Assembly (NCBI GenBank): GCA_028280285.1
Contig: JANQMA010000011.1
Coordinates: forward strand, 1-58,519
Reading direction: 5' to 3'
Source of the DNA: Candidatus Omnitrophota bacterium
GTDB taxonomy: Bacteria; Omnitrophota; Gorgyraeia; Zapsychrales; Zapsychraceae
DNA: 58,519 nt
Shown one piece after another: positions 9,639 through 18,241 of this stretch; positions within the stretch are counted from its first letter, which is position 1, and every line of letters begins with the position of its first letter. Below the pieces are notes generated by a model, which ran no database searches, was not told where the DNA came from, and saw nothing but the letters and a program-made list of their open reading frames with translations. The translations under genes were made by a program, and so were the position numbers.

Positions 9639-9908
9639 CTAACCTAAACTCCTATAGGAAGATCTGCGGTGTTTGACCGCAACAATAATGACAATAACCT
9701 GATCATCAATAACCTGATAAATAATACGATAATTACCGCTGCGTATCCGGTAAAGATTTTTAAAACCTTGTAATTTTTTGCATCCCGAGGCCCTGGGGTC
9801 CTCGCCGAGTAAATCGATTTTGCGTTTGATCTTTATTAAATATTTTTGGGGAATTTTGGTTAAATCCTGCTTAGCACGTTTTTCGAAAACAACCTTATAC
9901 ACACTCAC
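9639..9908 (-). CDS. RelE/ParE-family toxin
   Basis: MSVYKVVFEKRAKQDLTKIPQKYLIKIKRKIDLL...KLQGFKNLYRIRSGNYRIIYQVIDDQVIVIIVAVKHRRSSYR. Confidence 0.92.
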   Translation of the reverse strand: MSVYKVVFEKRAKQDLTKIPQKYLIKIKRKIDLLGEDPRASGCKKLQGFKNLYRIRSGNYRIIYQVIDDQVIVIIVAVKHRRSSYRSLG

Positions 9909-10153
9909 CCCTTCAATTTCTTCTTAAAAAACAGCTCCATCTCCTTTTCATCAACAAGTTCCATATTTTTAAGTCTTTCTTCTGCCAAAGCACGATCCTC
10001 TATATCTTCCATAATTTCAAGCAACCGTTCTTTAATAGCTTCCTCAACAAAAAATTTACGTGAAACACCATTTTTCTGACAATACAAATCTAAACTTTTT
10101 TTAATTTTGTCCGAGATACGGACTCCCAATAACACATCTTTCGGTTTAATCAT
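9905..10153 (-). CDS. Ribbon-helix-helix-like antitoxin (ORF track start 10165; ATG at 10153 better placed)
   Basis: 4-nt overlap with downstream RelE; VRISDKIKKSLDLYCQKNGVSRKFFVEEAIKERL; GGAGGG site before ATG at 10153. Confidence 0.8.
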   Translation of the reverse strand: MIKPKDVLLGVRISDKIKKSLDLYCQKNGVSRKFFVEEAIKERLLEIMEDIEDRALAEERLKNMELVDEKEMELFFKKKLKG

Positions 10154-10185
10154 GCTTCCCTCCAATGTTATCTAATACAATCAAA

Positions 10186-10203
10186 TGATAACATATGATA
10201 TCA
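10186..10203. promoter_or_regulatory. Putative TA autoregulatory operator
   Basis: Imperfect palindrome tgataacatatgatatca (16 of 18 self-complementary) upstream of the antitoxin. Confidence 0.45.
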
Positions 10204-10365
10204 CATTAGACAAATTATATTATTAATCCTTTAACTCCAACACCTCGACACCTAAATGCCAAACACACCTTTCTTATTAAATCCCCTGATGGCAACACAA
10301 CCGCATTTATCTATTGAGTCACGTAATCCTTCCATTTTTCAGTAACCCATGGCATACTAAAATAC

Positions 10366-10677
10366 ATGAAAAAGGCTCTAATTATAATCTGTGTATTATC
10401 TCTATTTCTCACAGGGTGCACTTCCTTAAATCGTTTTGCAGATAAAAACAAAGAGTACTTCTCAAGCACAACATATCCTGCAACAAAAGTAGACTTAAGC
10501 TTGATAAAAGATACGGAATTCCCTCTTAATATCGTTGAGGATTACGGAGCTTTTGCATTGTTTCGACCTGTAAGATTTGTATTTGGTTTGATAAACCTGC
10601 CTCTGTCCGTGTTACTTGACACAATATTTTTACCAAGTGACATAAAAAATATTGAACCTAGCGAAGTTGAACAATAA
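10366..10677 (+). CDS. YceK/YidQ-like small lipoprotein
   Basis: Lipobox LFLTGCTS; FALFRPVRFVFGLINLPLSVLLDTIFLPSDI resembles the YceK/YidQ family. Only convincing plus-strand CDS. Confidence 0.8.
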   Translation: MKKALIIICVLSLFLTGCTSLNRFADKNKEYFSSTTYPATKVDLSLIKDTEFPLNIVEDYGAFALFRPVRFVFGLINLPLSVLLDTIFLPSDIKNIEPSEVEQ

Positions 10678-10695
10678 CGTTTAATTTATCCACAT

Positions 10696-10831
10696 TAGTC
10701 TTTTAACTCTAAAAGCTCAACACCGGTGACTGGGTCATGGGTTAGGTGCGGGGCGAAGCGCTGGCCCGTTTCGGGGTTATATTTAACGGACTCAGCTACT
10801 TCTTCTGTGTTTTCTTTGCTGCGCCTCTTTT
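10696..10831 (-). pseudogene. Remnant (3' end) of the 11563-11925 lipoprotein gene
   Basis: Minus strand encodes NTEEVAESVKYNPETGQRFAPHLTHDPVTGVELLELKD*, matching the C-terminus SVKYNPETGQRFAPHLTHDPVTGVELLELKD* of the intact gene; no start codon, in-frame stop just upstream. Confidence 0.9.
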
Positions 10832-10954
10832 ATAAAACAAACGCATTTCTTCTAACCACTGCATTTTTTTAAGTGGTGAGGTTTTATACCAACGAATGCG
10901 CATTTCATCAGTGACATTAGAATAATAACGTCCTTTTTTCTTTAATTTAATCAT
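10796..10954 (-). CDS. Small 52-aa basic protein, overlapping the nucleotidyltransferase stop (not in ORF track)
   Basis: Own translation: MIKLKKKGRYYSNVTDEMRIRWYKTSPLKKMQWLEEMRLFYKRGAAKKTQKK*; start overlaps the upstream CDS end by 8 nt. Confidence 0.65.
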   Translation of the reverse strand: MIKLKKKGRYYSNVTDEMRIRWYKTSPLKKMQWLEEMRLFYKRGAAKKTQKK

Positions 10955-11459
10955 CGTTTAACTCCTTCACACGCCTTAATTCGTCCAAATCAATCAGGTC
11001 CTGCGGCCGTCCTGCTTTTTTCTTTAACTTAACTAGTTGTTCAAAAGCAATAACCGGCACTTTAATTCCGGAAATTTTAAAAATCTTTTTCTCAACATGC
11101 GCATAATTCATTAATTGACCAATAGAAACATCAACCATTTTATAATTATCCTTTTTATGGTAAAAAGACAACACTTTCATATTCTTATCCTTAATCCACG
11201 TCTTGCGAATTTTCGGATCTGTAAACTCTTCAAGAGTCACAGGAACTTTAGGAGAATAACCTAGATCTGTAATTGCCTTAAAGAATTTTGTAATATTCTT
11301 GGACTCTAAATCAATCATAATATCAATATCCATCGTGCTACGATGGATACCATAGAGAATGGCCGCGACACCGCCAAAAACAACATAATCTACTCTTGCA
11401 CGATTAAGCGCTCTTAAAACGTCTTCATAATAAAACATAACCTTCCTGTCCAATCTCAT
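10947..11459 (-). CDS. Nucleotidyltransferase-fold protein (AbiEii/DUF6036-like)
   Basis: DYVVFGGVAAILYGIHRSTMDIDIMIDLE is a GG..A...H...T.DID minimal nucleotidyltransferase signature; C-terminal LVKLKKKAGRPQDLIDLDEL. Confidence 0.85.
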   Translation of the reverse strand: MRLDRKVMFYYEDVLRALNRARVDYVVFGGVAAILYGIHRSTMDIDIMIDLESKNITKFFKAITDLGYSPKVPVTLEEFTDPKIRKTWIKDKNMKVLSFYHKKDNYKMVDVSIGQLMNYAHVEKKIFKISGIKVPVIAFEQLVKLKKKAGRPQDLIDLDELRRVKELNDD

Positions 11460-11562
11460 CTAAAACAAAATTTATCCGTAAGATTAATTATATATAACTG
11501 ACTCTAACAACGCAACGGTGAATGCTGTAAAAAAGGATCAAGATACAAAATAAATGTATTAT

Positions 11563-11925
11563 TTAATCTTTTAATTCCAATAGTTCGACGCCGGTGACTG
11601 GGTCATGGGTTAGGTGCGGGGCGAAACGCTGGCCTGTTTCGGGGTTATATTTAACGGACGGCGTATCACTGGTGTACGTTTCTGAAATAGACTGAATGGC
11701 CGATTGGGCCTCCGGATCATTTTGAATCTGATCCGTTAAGTCGGCGACTTCTTCCTCTGTTAGCTGTTCACCGCTAATCGCACCGGCGACTGAGCCAATC
11801 GCCCGCTTTAAATCCTCCGTTGTTTCACCTTCATTAAGCGACGGACGCACTGTCTGGCAACCCTGCGCCTGGAGACAGATTAGCAAAATGAGAAATGGAA
11901 ATAAAAGTCGATTCATGGAATACAA
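11563..11925 (-). CDS. Hypothetical lipoprotein (intact copy)
   Basis: Lipobox-like QAQGCQTV; its 3' end is duplicated at 10696 and perhaps 10224. Confidence 0.8.
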   Translation of the reverse strand: MYSMNRLLFPFLILLICLQAQGCQTVRPSLNEGETTEDLKRAIGSVAGAISGEQLTEEEVADLTDQIQNDPEAQSAIQSISETYTSDTPSVKYNPETGQRFAPHLTHDPVTGVELLELKD

Positions 11926-11936
11926 TACTGCAATGT

Positions 11937-12083
11937 AAGTGATAAAGTGATAGTAGCGATAGAGTGATAATAAAAAGATAAAAAATTTTGAAGATGATCA
12001 AAAAATATTAAATGATTTGATAGAAAACACTTCCATTAATTCAGTATTTCTATCACTTTACCACTATTATCACTCTATCACTT
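11937..12083. repeat. Inverted repeat of degenerate 8-9-nt words (W2)
   Basis: Left aagtgataaagtgatagtagcgatagagtgata vs reverse complement of 12051-12083 aagtgatagagtgataatagtggtaaagtgata: 28 of 33 identical. Confidence 0.8.
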
Positions 12084-12099
12084 TTTATCCCTTTTCCTA

Positions 12100-12687
12100 T
12101 TACTTAAGAAACCGAACCCGGTCAACCGGCCAGTAGATAAATTCAGCTTTACCGATAACATTCTCTTCGGGCACAAATCCCCAAAAACGGCTGTCTGAGC
12201 TGGCTGCACTGTTGTCCCCTAAAACAAACACATGGCCTTCAGGCACAACCACCTTTTGATGAAATTGTCCGTATTGCCCTTTATTGTAATAGTAGATATT
12301 TTTGATAATCTGCTCTTCGATCAGCTCACCCTCAACATAAACGTCGCCGCGTTTGATTTCGACCGTCTCGCCACCAAAGGCAATAAGACGTTTGATGAAA
12401 TCCTTCTTAGGCTTGCCCGGATAAACAAAAACAATGATATCCCCCCGCTGAGGCTGTGAGAATCCAGGTAATCTTTTTTTGGTGAAGGGCACTTTGGCGC
12501 CATAGCGGAGTTTGTTGACCATAAGCCGGTCTTTGACAAGCAGCGTCGGGATCATTGATCCGCTGGGGATTTTAAAGGCTTGAATAAAAAAGGTGCGGAT
12601 AAACATCGCCAGCACAAAGGCGATAATAATGGACTCGATCCATTCCCGTGCGGCCGAACCTCGATTGTTTTTCCGTCGTATAAACAT
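12100..12687 (-). CDS. lepB: Signal peptidase I
   Basis: IKIPSGSMIPTL-type motif (FKIPSGSMIPTLLVKDRLMVNKLRYG), KRLIAFGGETVEIKRGDVYVEG, GDNSAASSDSRFWGFVPEENVIGKA. Confidence 0.97.
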   Translation of the reverse strand: MFIRRKNNRGSAAREWIESIIIAFVLAMFIRTFFIQAFKIPSGSMIPTLLVKDRLMVNKLRYGAKVPFTKKRLPGFSQPQRGDIIVFVYPGKPKKDFIKRLIAFGGETVEIKRGDVYVEGELIEEQIIKNIYYYNKGQYGQFHQKVVVPEGHVFVLGDNSAASSDSRFWGFVPEENVIGKAEFIYWPVDRVRFLK

Positions 12688-12688
12688 A

Positions 12689-14479
12689 TTATAACTTTAA
12701 TGCCGCGGTAAACGCTTCTTGCGGAATCTCCACATTACCCAGCTGTTTCATCTTCTTTTTGCCCTGCTTTTGCTTCTCCCAGAGCTTTTTCTTACGCGTG
12801 ATGTCGCCCCCATAACATTTCGCCGTGACATTTTTACCTGCCGCCTTGACCCTGGCGCTGGAGATGATACGCCCGTCGCAGGAGGCCTGCACACGCACTT
12901 CAAAAAGCTGTTGCGGAATAAGTTCCTTGAGTTTGGTGACAAGGGCCAGGCCCTTTTCGTAAGAACGGTCTTTATGAACAAGAAACGAAAACGCGTCACA
13001 AATTTTATCGTTAATCAGTATATCCAACTTGGCCACCTTTGTCGGCAAAAATCCTTTAAATTTATAGTCCACCGAACCGTATCCGCGCGTGATGGATTTA
13101 ACCATATCGTTAAAATCAACGATGACCTCGGAGAGCGGAATATCAAAAATGATTTTCATGCGATCCGAGACATATTCGCTTGAAACAAACACGCCCCGTT
13201 TGCGTTTGGACAACTCCATCACCCCGTCCATATGCTCAACCGGTGTCATCACCGTAACCGTCAAATAAGGCTCTTGCGCTTCGGCAATATTGGATAGGTC
13301 CGGCAATTCGTTGGGGCTATCGATATCTTTTGTTTCGCCGTCTTTAGTTTGAATACGAAACTGAACATTCGGCGTTGTTAAAACAAGATTAAGATCGTAT
13401 TCGCGCTCCAGACGCTCTTGCACAACCTCCATGTGAAGCAGACCTAAAAATCCGCATCTAAATCCATGACCAAATGATTGGGATGTCTCCGGTTCAAACA
13501 CAAGACTCGGATCACTTAAACGCAACTTCTCAATCGCTTCACGCAAAGGCATATAATCTTTGGAATTAACCGGAAAGACACCGCTAAAGACAAGCGGATT
13601 AAGCTGCCGGTATCCTTCCAAAGGCTCGGCGCAGGGACTCGCCGCATCTGTAATCGTATCTCCGACCCGCACATCGCGCGGCTCATGAATATTGCATGTA
13701 ATATACCCTACATTGCCCGTAGCTAATTCTTTACCTTTAGTCATCTCAGGCCGGAAAACACCAATCTCTTCGACCGTGAGTGTTTTATCCATATGCATCA
13801 TTGTAATCTTCATGCCTTCTTTTAAAACCCCATCGAGCACACGCACATAAATGATAATGCCTTTATAAATATCATATTTCATGTCAAAAATCAGTGCTTT
13901 AAGCGGCGCCGAAGGATCACCGTCCGGCGGCGGAATAAAAGCGACAATCTTTTCAAAGAGCTCCTTAATCCCCATCCCTTCTTTAGCCGAAACCAAGCAC
14001 ATATCTTTATCATCAAAATTGAATACCTCCATGAGCTGCAGCTGCGCGTGTTCAATATCGATATTGGCAATGTCAATTTTATTGAGAACAGGGAGTATTT
14101 CGAGATTATTATCGATGGCTAAATAATAATTGGCGACCGTCTGCGACTCAACGCCTTGCGATGCATCGGCCACCAAAAGCGCGCCTTCACAGGCACGGAG
14201 TGACTTCTCAACCTCATAGGAAAAATCGACATGCCCCGGCGTATCGATCAGATTAAATGTGTATTCTTTGCCATTATCGGCTTTGTAGTTGAGGCTGACA
14301 GCAGATGCCTTGATGGTGATCCCGCGCTCGCGCTCCAAATCCATATCATCGAGCAGCTGATTTTTAAATTTACGCTCATCAATAGCACCGGTAAATAAAA
14401 GCAACCGGTCGGCCAAGGTGGATTTGCCATGATCGATGTGCGCAATAATGGAGAAGTTACGGATAAGACTTTGATCCAT
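12689..14479 (-). CDS. lepA: Elongation factor 4 (LepA)
   Basis: IRNFSIIAHIDHGKSTLADRLL; C-terminal AKCYGGDITRKKKLWEKQKQGKKKMKQLGNVEIPQEAF. Confidence 0.98.
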   Translation of the reverse strand: MDQSLIRNFSIIAHIDHGKSTLADRLLLFTGAIDERKFKNQLLDDMDLERERGITIKASAVSLNYKADNGKEYTFNLIDTPGHVDFSYEVEKSLRACEGALLVADASQGVESQTVANYYLAIDNNLEILPVLNKIDIANIDIEHAQLQLMEVFNFDDKDMCLVSAKEGMGIKELFEKIVAFIPPPDGDPSAPLKALIFDMKYDIYKGIIIYVRVLDGVLKEGMKITMMHMDKTLTVEEIGVFRPEMTKGKELATGNVGYITCNIHEPRDVRVGDTITDAASPCAEPLEGYRQLNPLVFSGVFPVNSKDYMPLREAIEKLRLSDPSLVFEPETSQSFGHGFRCGFLGLLHMEVVQERLEREYDLNLVLTTPNVQFRIQTKDGETKDIDSPNELPDLSNIAEAQEPYLTVTVMTPVEHMDGVMELSKRKRGVFVSSEYVSDRMKIIFDIPLSEVIVDFNDMVKSITRGYGSVDYKFKGFLPTKVAKLDILINDKICDAFSFLVHKDRSYEKGLALVTKLKELIPQQLFEVRVQASCDGRIISSARVKAAGKNVTAKCYGGDITRKKKLWEKQKQGKKKMKQLGNVEIPQEAFTAALKL

Positions 14480-14482
14480 TGT

Positions 14483-15160
14483 TTAGTTCTTATTCATGAT
14501 TTTACAGATTTCGTCGACGGTTTGTTCGATGGAAAGATGGGTCGAATCGATGACAATCGCATCGTCGGCCTGTTTAAGCGGGCTTGCTTTGCGGGTGGAA
14601 TCATTATGATCGCGGGCTTCGATAGTTTTTTTAAGCTCTTGCTCATCTACCTCTTTACCGGCCGCCTTTAAATCTCTTAACCGTCTTCGTGTTCTTTCAT
14701 TCACATCGGCATCAAGATAAAACTTATATGTCGCATTGGGAAAAACAACCGTGCCGGCGTCCCTTCCTTCAATGACAACATTGTCGGCCTCACCCATTTT
14801 TCTTTGCCAGCCGACAAGCACTTCGCGTACACCCGGTATCTTAGCAATGTCCGACGCATCCGCCGTTACCTCCGGCACACGTATGGCTTTACTGACATCT
14901 TCCCCATCTAAATACACCGTTACTTCGCCATCAACATAATTGAGCTTAACCTCGCTATTTTTCGTAAGATTGATCACCGCGCCTTGATCATCGAGAGAAA
15001 GGGATTGACGCTGAGCCTTCAATGCAACCGAGCGGTACATTGCGCCTGTATCGATATACGTGTACCCGAGCCTGGTGGCAAGCCCCTGGGAGACGGTGCT
15101 TTTCCCGGCGCCGGCAGGCCCGTCAATCGTGATTATGCATGGATTATTTGACAAACTCAT
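14483..15160 (-). CDS. cmk: Cytidylate kinase
   Basis: ITIDGPAGAGKSTVSQGLATRLGYTYIDTGAMYR; VIEGRDAGTVVFPNATYKFYLDA. Confidence 0.97.
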   Translation of the reverse strand: MSLSNNPCIITIDGPAGAGKSTVSQGLATRLGYTYIDTGAMYRSVALKAQRQSLSLDDQGAVINLTKNSEVKLNYVDGEVTVYLDGEDVSKAIRVPEVTADASDIAKIPGVREVLVGWQRKMGEADNVVIEGRDAGTVVFPNATYKFYLDADVNERTRRRLRDLKAAGKEVDEQELKKTIEARDHNDSTRKASPLKQADDAIVIDSTHLSIEQTVDEICKIMNKN

Positions 15161-16001
15161 CGCGCTTTTTCTGAGCTTTCGTAAAATGTTCGATCAGGCT
15201 TTTGCGGTCGGATTCAACAATCACATGACGAAGCCGCGCTAAATTTTCGACATACGTGTCCAATGATTTGATAATATTTTTGGCATTGGACATGCAGATG
15301 TCATTCCACATCTGGGCTGATGAAGAAGCAATACGTGTTGTGTCGCGCAGACCTGTGGAAGCAAACTTTAAATGTTCTTGCGGCACTGTTTCCATTAAAC
15401 CGAATGCCAAAAGATGTGGCAGATGTGATGTGTAAGATAAAATCTCATCATGTTCCGCCGCTGTCATAATCGACACTTGAGCGCCGATCTTTGTCCAAAG
15501 TTTTTTGACTTTCTCCGTAGCACCGCGATGTGTTTTTTCTGTCGGTGTAATAATACAACGCCCACCGGCAAAAAGATCGGCCGTTGAATTCTCAGCGCCT
15601 TTTTTTTCAGAACCGACAAGCGGATGTGAACCGACAAATAAATTCGGCTGCTGAAGTGTCTTTTCGGCGTACTCGACAATCTCTGTCTTGGCACTGCCGA
15701 CATCGGTCACAATAGCACCTCTCTTTAAATACGGCGCTACTGTGCCGAGAAGTTTAATGATCGATTCGACTGGCGTAGCCATAACAACCAAATCGGAATT
15801 GCGCACACCTTTTTGAATATCGGTCTGCGCACTATCAATGGCCTTAACTTTTAAGGCTTCTTTGAGTGATTCTTGTCTGTGCGATAAGCCAACCACTTCC
15901 CGGGCCAGTTTATTTTTTTTGATTGCCATTCCAAGCGAGCCGCCCATAAGACCGACGCCGACAATGGTAACACGTTTGAATAATGTTGATCGTAATATCA
16001 T
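15144..16001 (-). CDS. tyrA: Prephenate dehydrogenase
   Basis: VTIVGVGLMGGSLGMAIKK; VTDVGSAKTEIV; GSHPLVGSEKKGAENSTADLFAGGRCIITP. Confidence 0.93.
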   Translation of the reverse strand: MILRSTLFKRVTIVGVGLMGGSLGMAIKKNKLAREVVGLSHRQESLKEALKVKAIDSAQTDIQKGVRNSDLVVMATPVESIIKLLGTVAPYLKRGAIVTDVGSAKTEIVEYAEKTLQQPNLFVGSHPLVGSEKKGAENSTADLFAGGRCIITPTEKTHRGATEKVKKLWTKIGAQVSIMTAAEHDEILSYTSHLPHLLAFGLMETVPQEHLKFASTGLRDTTRIASSSAQMWNDICMSNAKNIIKSLDTYVENLARLRHVIVESDRKSLIEHFTKAQKKRDEFVK

Positions 16002-16002
16002 A

Positions 16003-17019
16003 TTAAAGTTCCCTATCTACAGCTTGTGCTATTTTGCGTGTTTCATCCATGAGTTTGGTGAAATTAACCGGCAGAAGCGACTGTGCTCCGTCGCTGAAGG
16101 CCTCTTCCGGACGGTCATGCACTTCGATTTGAAGGCCGTCACATCCAGCCGCAATGCCTGCACGGGCACCGCTACTGACCAATCCCCATTTACCGGTCCC
16201 GTGACTTGGGTCAACGATAATCGGTAAATGCGATAAATATTTAATAATCGCAACCGCATTAATGTCGAGTGTATTTCTTGTCATTGTTTCATATGTTCTG
16301 ATACCGCGCTCACAGAACATAACATCAAAATTACCGTTCGCTAAAATGTATTCGGCCGACATAAGCCACTCTTTATACGTTGCACTGATCCCGCGCTTAA
16401 GCATAACCGGTGTTTTAACTTTCCCGACTTCCTTGAGAAGATTAAAATTTTGCATATTCCGCGCACCGATTTGAAGAATGTCAGCATATTTGCAGACAAG
16501 CTCCACATCACGCGGATCCATGACTTCCGTAATGGTCGCTAAACCATATTTTTTCCCAACGTCTTGAAGAATCTTCAAACCTTCTTCCCCCATTCCTTGA
16601 AAATCATACGGGGATGTGCGCGGTTTAAATGCCCCACCACGGAGAATAGTTGCCCCGGCGGCCTTCACTTCTTTGGCGATCGCTTCTAATTCATCACCAC
16701 CTTCAATCGAACAAGGGCCCGCCATGACATGCAGTTTTTTACCACCAATACTCACATCATCGGTGATTTTAATAACCGAATCTTCTTTTTTGAATTCACG
16801 CGACACCAGACGGTACGGGGCAAGCACAGGAATAACCTGCTCAACACCTGGAAAAACCTCCAGTGGTGTGACGCGCAATACATCTTCAGGCCCAATCAGA
16901 CCGATGACCGTACGCTCCACTCCGCGTGATATATTGGCCGAAAGTCCGAGTTTTTCAGCCTTTTCAATAATATGTTGAATTTGATCTTCGGTCGCCCCCG
17001 ACCTTAATACAATAATCAT
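16003..17019 (-). CDS. aroF: 3-deoxy-7-phosphoheptulonate synthase (type I beta)
   Basis: MAGPCSIEG; LRGGAFKPRTSPYDFQGMGEEGLKIL; LPIIVDPSHGTGKW; GLQIEVHDRPEEAFSDGAQSL. Confidence 0.96.
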   Translation of the reverse strand: MIIVLRSGATEDQIQHIIEKAEKLGLSANISRGVERTVIGLIGPEDVLRVTPLEVFPGVEQVIPVLAPYRLVSREFKKEDSVIKITDDVSIGGKKLHVMAGPCSIEGGDELEAIAKEVKAAGATILRGGAFKPRTSPYDFQGMGEEGLKILQDVGKKYGLATITEVMDPRDVELVCKYADILQIGARNMQNFNLLKEVGKVKTPVMLKRGISATYKEWLMSAEYILANGNFDVMFCERGIRTYETMTRNTLDINAVAIIKYLSHLPIIVDPSHGTGKWGLVSSGARAGIAAGCDGLQIEVHDRPEEAFSDGAQSLLPVNFTKLMDETRKIAQAVDREL

Positions 17020-17065
17020 TTTTTCCTCCTAGATATGCACTATACGAACGCCATAAATGACATCC

Positions 17066-18157
17066 CTACCCTTTTAATATTTTTAATGCTTTGATAAACT
17101 TTTTATTTTCCGTTGCCTTACCAATCGACACACGCAAATAGTCCTTCATCCCCCAGGCACTCATATCGCGTACAATCACACCCTTTTTTAAAAGCGCACG
17201 CACAATACTGCTTGCACGAGTGCCCACTTTAATCAAAATAAAATTGGTGCAGCTCTCAACAAACGACAGATTAAGAGCCCTTAAATTTTTATAAAGATAT
17301 TGTCTTTGCCTCTCTATTTTACGTGCAAGCGCTTTGTAGTACGCTTTATCCTTAAGTACCGCGACAGCACCGACCTGCGCTAATGTATTCACATTAAACG
17401 GCTCTCTGACTCTGTCTAAATAATCAACCACCTCAGGGTGCGCGATTCCATAACCAACACGCAGACCCGCCAGACCGTACATCTTTGAAAAAGTACGTGT
17501 AACAATCACATTCTTATTACTCCTCAATATTTTAAGAGAATCCGCATAATCTTTCTGCGCGACATATTCATAATAGGCTTCATCAATAAACACCAATGTG
17601 TTTTGTGGCAGGCCTTTTAAAAAGGCTCTTATTTCGTGAGCGGTAAAATACCATCCCGCCGGATTATCGGGATTTCCTAAAAAGACGATCTTTGTTTTGC
17701 GCGTAACAGCCTTTTTCATGGCCGCCAAGTTGTAGCGAAAATCTTTGTTAAGTGGCACTTCTTTAATCTTAGCTCCTTCGATTTTTGAGGCGAGCTTATA
17801 GATGAGAAATGACGGTTTGGCAATCACAACCTCATCGCCCGGTTTTAAAAAAGCACGCGCCGCAAAGACAATGATCTCATCCGAACCGTTGCCGAAAATA
17901 AATTGCTTCGGGTTTACCTTAAGTTTTTTGGCCAAAGCTTCTCTTAAATAAAAACAATCCCCATCAGGATATCGATTAAGCTCACGCGCGGCATTGGCAA
18001 TAGCCTGCACAACTTTCGGCGACGGCCCATAAGGGTTTTCATTGGATGCCAGCTTAACTACACTTTTTAAACGAAACTCCCGCTTAACCTCTTCGATCGG
18101 CTTACCGCCGACATACGGTTTAATCGTATGGATTGATTTTTTTGCTAAACTTCTCAT
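17066..18157 (-). CDS. hisC: Histidinol-phosphate aminotransferase
   Basis: LASNENPYGPSPK; VIVTRTFSKMYGLAGLRVGYGIA; PLP-fold class I/II layout. Confidence 0.95.
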   Translation of the reverse strand: MRSLAKKSIHTIKPYVGGKPIEEVKREFRLKSVVKLASNENPYGPSPKVVQAIANAARELNRYPDGDCFYLREALAKKLKVNPKQFIFGNGSDEIIVFAARAFLKPGDEVVIAKPSFLIYKLASKIEGAKIKEVPLNKDFRYNLAAMKKAVTRKTKIVFLGNPDNPAGWYFTAHEIRAFLKGLPQNTLVFIDEAYYEYVAQKDYADSLKILRSNKNVIVTRTFSKMYGLAGLRVGYGIAHPEVVDYLDRVREPFNVNTLAQVGAVAVLKDKAYYKALARKIERQRQYLYKNLRALNLSFVESCTNFILIKVGTRASSIVRALLKKGVIVRDMSAWGMKDYLRVSIGKATENKKFIKALKILKG

Positions 18158-18165
18158 ATTATCTT

Positions 18166-18241
18166 GAATTAAGGGGACACAATACTTAATTATTTGGACA
18201 CTACCGCCAATTATTAATTAAGTATTGTGTCCCCTTAATTC
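18166..18241. repeat. GGGGACAC inverted repeat, copy 1
   Basis: gaattaaggggacacaatacttaatta ... taattaagtattgtgtccccttaattc; fills the pheA-hisC gap and abuts the pheA stop codon. Confidence 0.95.

Noticed and set aside
12719-13183. 154-aa plus-strand ORF
   Set aside because: Antisense to the conserved lepA coding sequence; no recognisable domain.
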